From Candidatus Coatesbacteria bacterium RBG_13_66_14 (GTDB lineage: Bacteria > RBG-13-66-14), in the NCBI GenBank assembly GCA_001774505.1, contig MFAF01000130.1, positions 350 to 7,347 on the forward strand: DNA of 6,998 nucleotides, read 5' to 3'. The notes below the pieces were generated by a model that saw only the letters and a program-made list of their open reading frames with translations, was not told where the DNA came from and did no database searches. This document shows, piece after piece, positions 6,188 through 6,998 of the stretch. A program made the translations under genes and the position numbers. Numbering within the stretch: position 1 is the stretch's first letter; every line of letters starts with the position of its first letter.

Positions 6188-6835
6188 TCACTTCAGGGTA
6201 AGGGTGTCGAAGTAAATTTCACCCGAATCGTGCTCCCCGGTGGGTAGAACGACCAGGTAGATGCGGGTCAGCGCCAGGGGCGGATGCCGGCGGACCCCCG
6301 CGTCGCGCAAGCCCACCAGCTCGGACTGGCTCAGCGTGCACAGGCGCCAGGAGTCCTTCCAGTCCACCGTGGGGGTCAGGTTGCCGACGAACTTCTCCCC
6401 CGTAGAGTCCACGAACTCGGCCCGCAGCCAGTGCCCGGACCCGTCGCCGTACACCCAGAGGCTGAGGCTGTCCCAGTTCAGCGGCAGGAGGTGCGCCGTC
6501 TGCGCGTAAGCCGCCGCCGTGACGCCGCCCGTACTCGAGAAATCATAGACGAGCTTGGCCGCGCAGTCGCCGTCGTGGCTGGGCTCGTCGTCGTAACTCT
6601 GGGTGAGGTAGCCGTCCACCTCGCCGGGATAGCCGGTGAAGCCCCAGCCGTCCATGTCCTCGAAATCGGCGATCACCCGGTCCGTGGTGGCGGTGACCTC
6701 CGGGGTTTCGGCGAGCTCGACGGGTCGCGGTGTGGCGGGGATCACGGGGGGGGTCGTCTCCTTCACGCACCCCGCTCCGCCCAGAAGCGCCATCAGCGCC
6801 AGGGTAGCCGCAATCCGACCTTTACAGTCCTTCAT
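6188..6835 (-). CDS. Predicted lipoprotein with carbohydrate-binding-like beta-sandwich domain (215 aa)
   Basis: This protein is probably lipidated and held at the membrane facing the periplasm. The N-terminus has Lys/Arg, a hydrophobic core (TLALMALL) and the sequence GGAGC, giving a lipid-anchored Cys at residue 23. The -3 residue is Gly rather than Leu, so the lipobox is slightly unusual. A Pro/Thr/Glu-rich linker (about 24-52) leads to a single domain (about 54-215) that opens VIADFEDMDGW. It contains LSLWVYGDGSGHWLRAEFVD and a VDWKDSWRL segment, and ends in a strand IYFDTLTLK. This pattern is that of galactose-binding-like or CBM11/CIA30-like beta-sandwiches, also found next to phosphodiester glycosidase domains; the assignment is by eye. 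No catalytic domain is present, so a ligand-binding role is more likely than an enzyme. The start is ATG 6835 or GTG 6841 (two residues longer), both downstream of CGGAG at 6850-6846. Its stop lies just before the TPR gene. Confidence 0.85.
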   Translation of the reverse strand: MKDCKGRIAATLALMALLGGAGCVKETTPPVIPATPRPVELAETPEVTATTDRVIADFEDMDGWGFTGYPGEVDGYLTQSYDDEPSHDGDCAAKLVYDFSSTGGVTAAAYAQTAHLLPLNWDSLSLWVYGDGSGHWLRAEFVDSTGEKFVGNLTPTVDWKDSWRLCTLSQSELVGLRDAGVRRHPPLALTRIYLVVLPTGEHDSGEIYFDTLTLK

Positions 6836-6876
6836 CCGCACTTCGCTCCGGAGTCTCGGGCGGGATTCCCCGGGTA

Positions 6877-6905
6877 AGGTTACCGCAGAAAAGAGTTTCC
6901 ATCAA
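6877..6905 (-). promoter_or_regulatory. Possible promoter of the lipoprotein-TPR operon
   Basis: On the minus strand TTGATG (6905-6900, four of six matches to TTGACA) is separated by exactly 17 bases from TAACCT (6882-6877, three of six matches to TATAAT). It lies 42 bases before the ATG at 6835, in the gap after the upstream gene. The -10 match is poor, so the operon could instead be transcribed from further upstream. Confidence 0.25.
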
Positions 6906-6998
6906 GAGCCTTTTCCCGGCGGGTCGAAACGCTCCGAGAGCGCCCGGACCTCCGGGGAACGACCGGCGGGGATGACCAGGAACGTATCCGGGGTGGCC
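6902..6998 (-). CDS. C-terminal end of an unidentified gene cut by the right window edge
   Basis: Read from the right edge on the minus strand, one frame is open for 31 codons (6997-6905) and stops at TGA (6904-6902). The peptide begins ATPDTFLVIPAGRSPEVRAL and ends in DPPGKGS. The third codon positions are almost all G or C, as in the other genes here, and the other frames look less protein-like. The gap to the lipoprotein start is about 66 bases, so it may belong to the same operon. Too little is present to name a family. Confidence 0.5.
   Translation of the reverse strand, partial: ATPDTFLVIPAGRSPEVRALSERFDPPGKGS

Noticed and set aside
5286..6215. Plus-strand frame of 309 codons opposite the TPR gene
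   Set aside because: It is antisense to clear TPR repeats and has a low-complexity Gly/Val/Arg composition.

Overview
The window looks like chromosomal DNA of a Gram-negative (two-membrane) bacterium with high G+C. It carries a tripartite-type RND efflux pump and two lipoprotein-type signal peptides, its coding regions end mostly in G or C at third codon positions, and GTG starts are used. The species cannot be named from the sequence. The gene mix and the palindromic intergenic repeat would fit a deltaproteobacterium or a GC-rich candidate phylum, but that is a guess.

Layout, left to right. (1) Positions 2-4506, plus strand: the 3' part of an efflux operon. A periplasmic adaptor lipoprotein (membrane fusion protein), cut by the left edge, overlaps by 4 bp (GTGA) a 1118-residue RND permease. 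The operon ends at a hairpin terminator at 4525-4553. (2) Positions 4570-4956, plus strand: a compact single-gene unit. An extended -10 promoter, a short leader, a 101-residue protein with two tandem CxxC...CxxC zinc ribbons, and a strong hairpin terminator with eight T residues follow one another closely. (3) Positions 4957-5423: about 470 bp without a credible gene. It is visibly richer in A+T than its surroundings and holds two identical T-tract 10-mers. It ends in two hairpins followed by T runs on the minus strand. (4) Positions 5424-6835, minus strand: a two-gene cell-envelope operon encoding a predicted lipoprotein with a carbohydrate-binding-like beta-sandwich, then an exported or membrane-anchored six-TPR protein; the two genes abut or overlap. 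(5) At the right edge, minus strand, the last 31 codons of another gene.

The adaptor and permease should work together as a proton-driven exporter, with an outer-membrane channel that is not in this window. The lipoprotein and TPR protein probably work in the envelope, on an unknown target. I see no CRISPR array, tRNA, rRNA, insertion sequence or clear undescribed defence or mobile system. The most unusual points are a roughly 60-70-residue insertion in the periplasmic part of the permease, a CxxC pair in its cytoplasmic linker, and the A+T-rich gene-free stretch.
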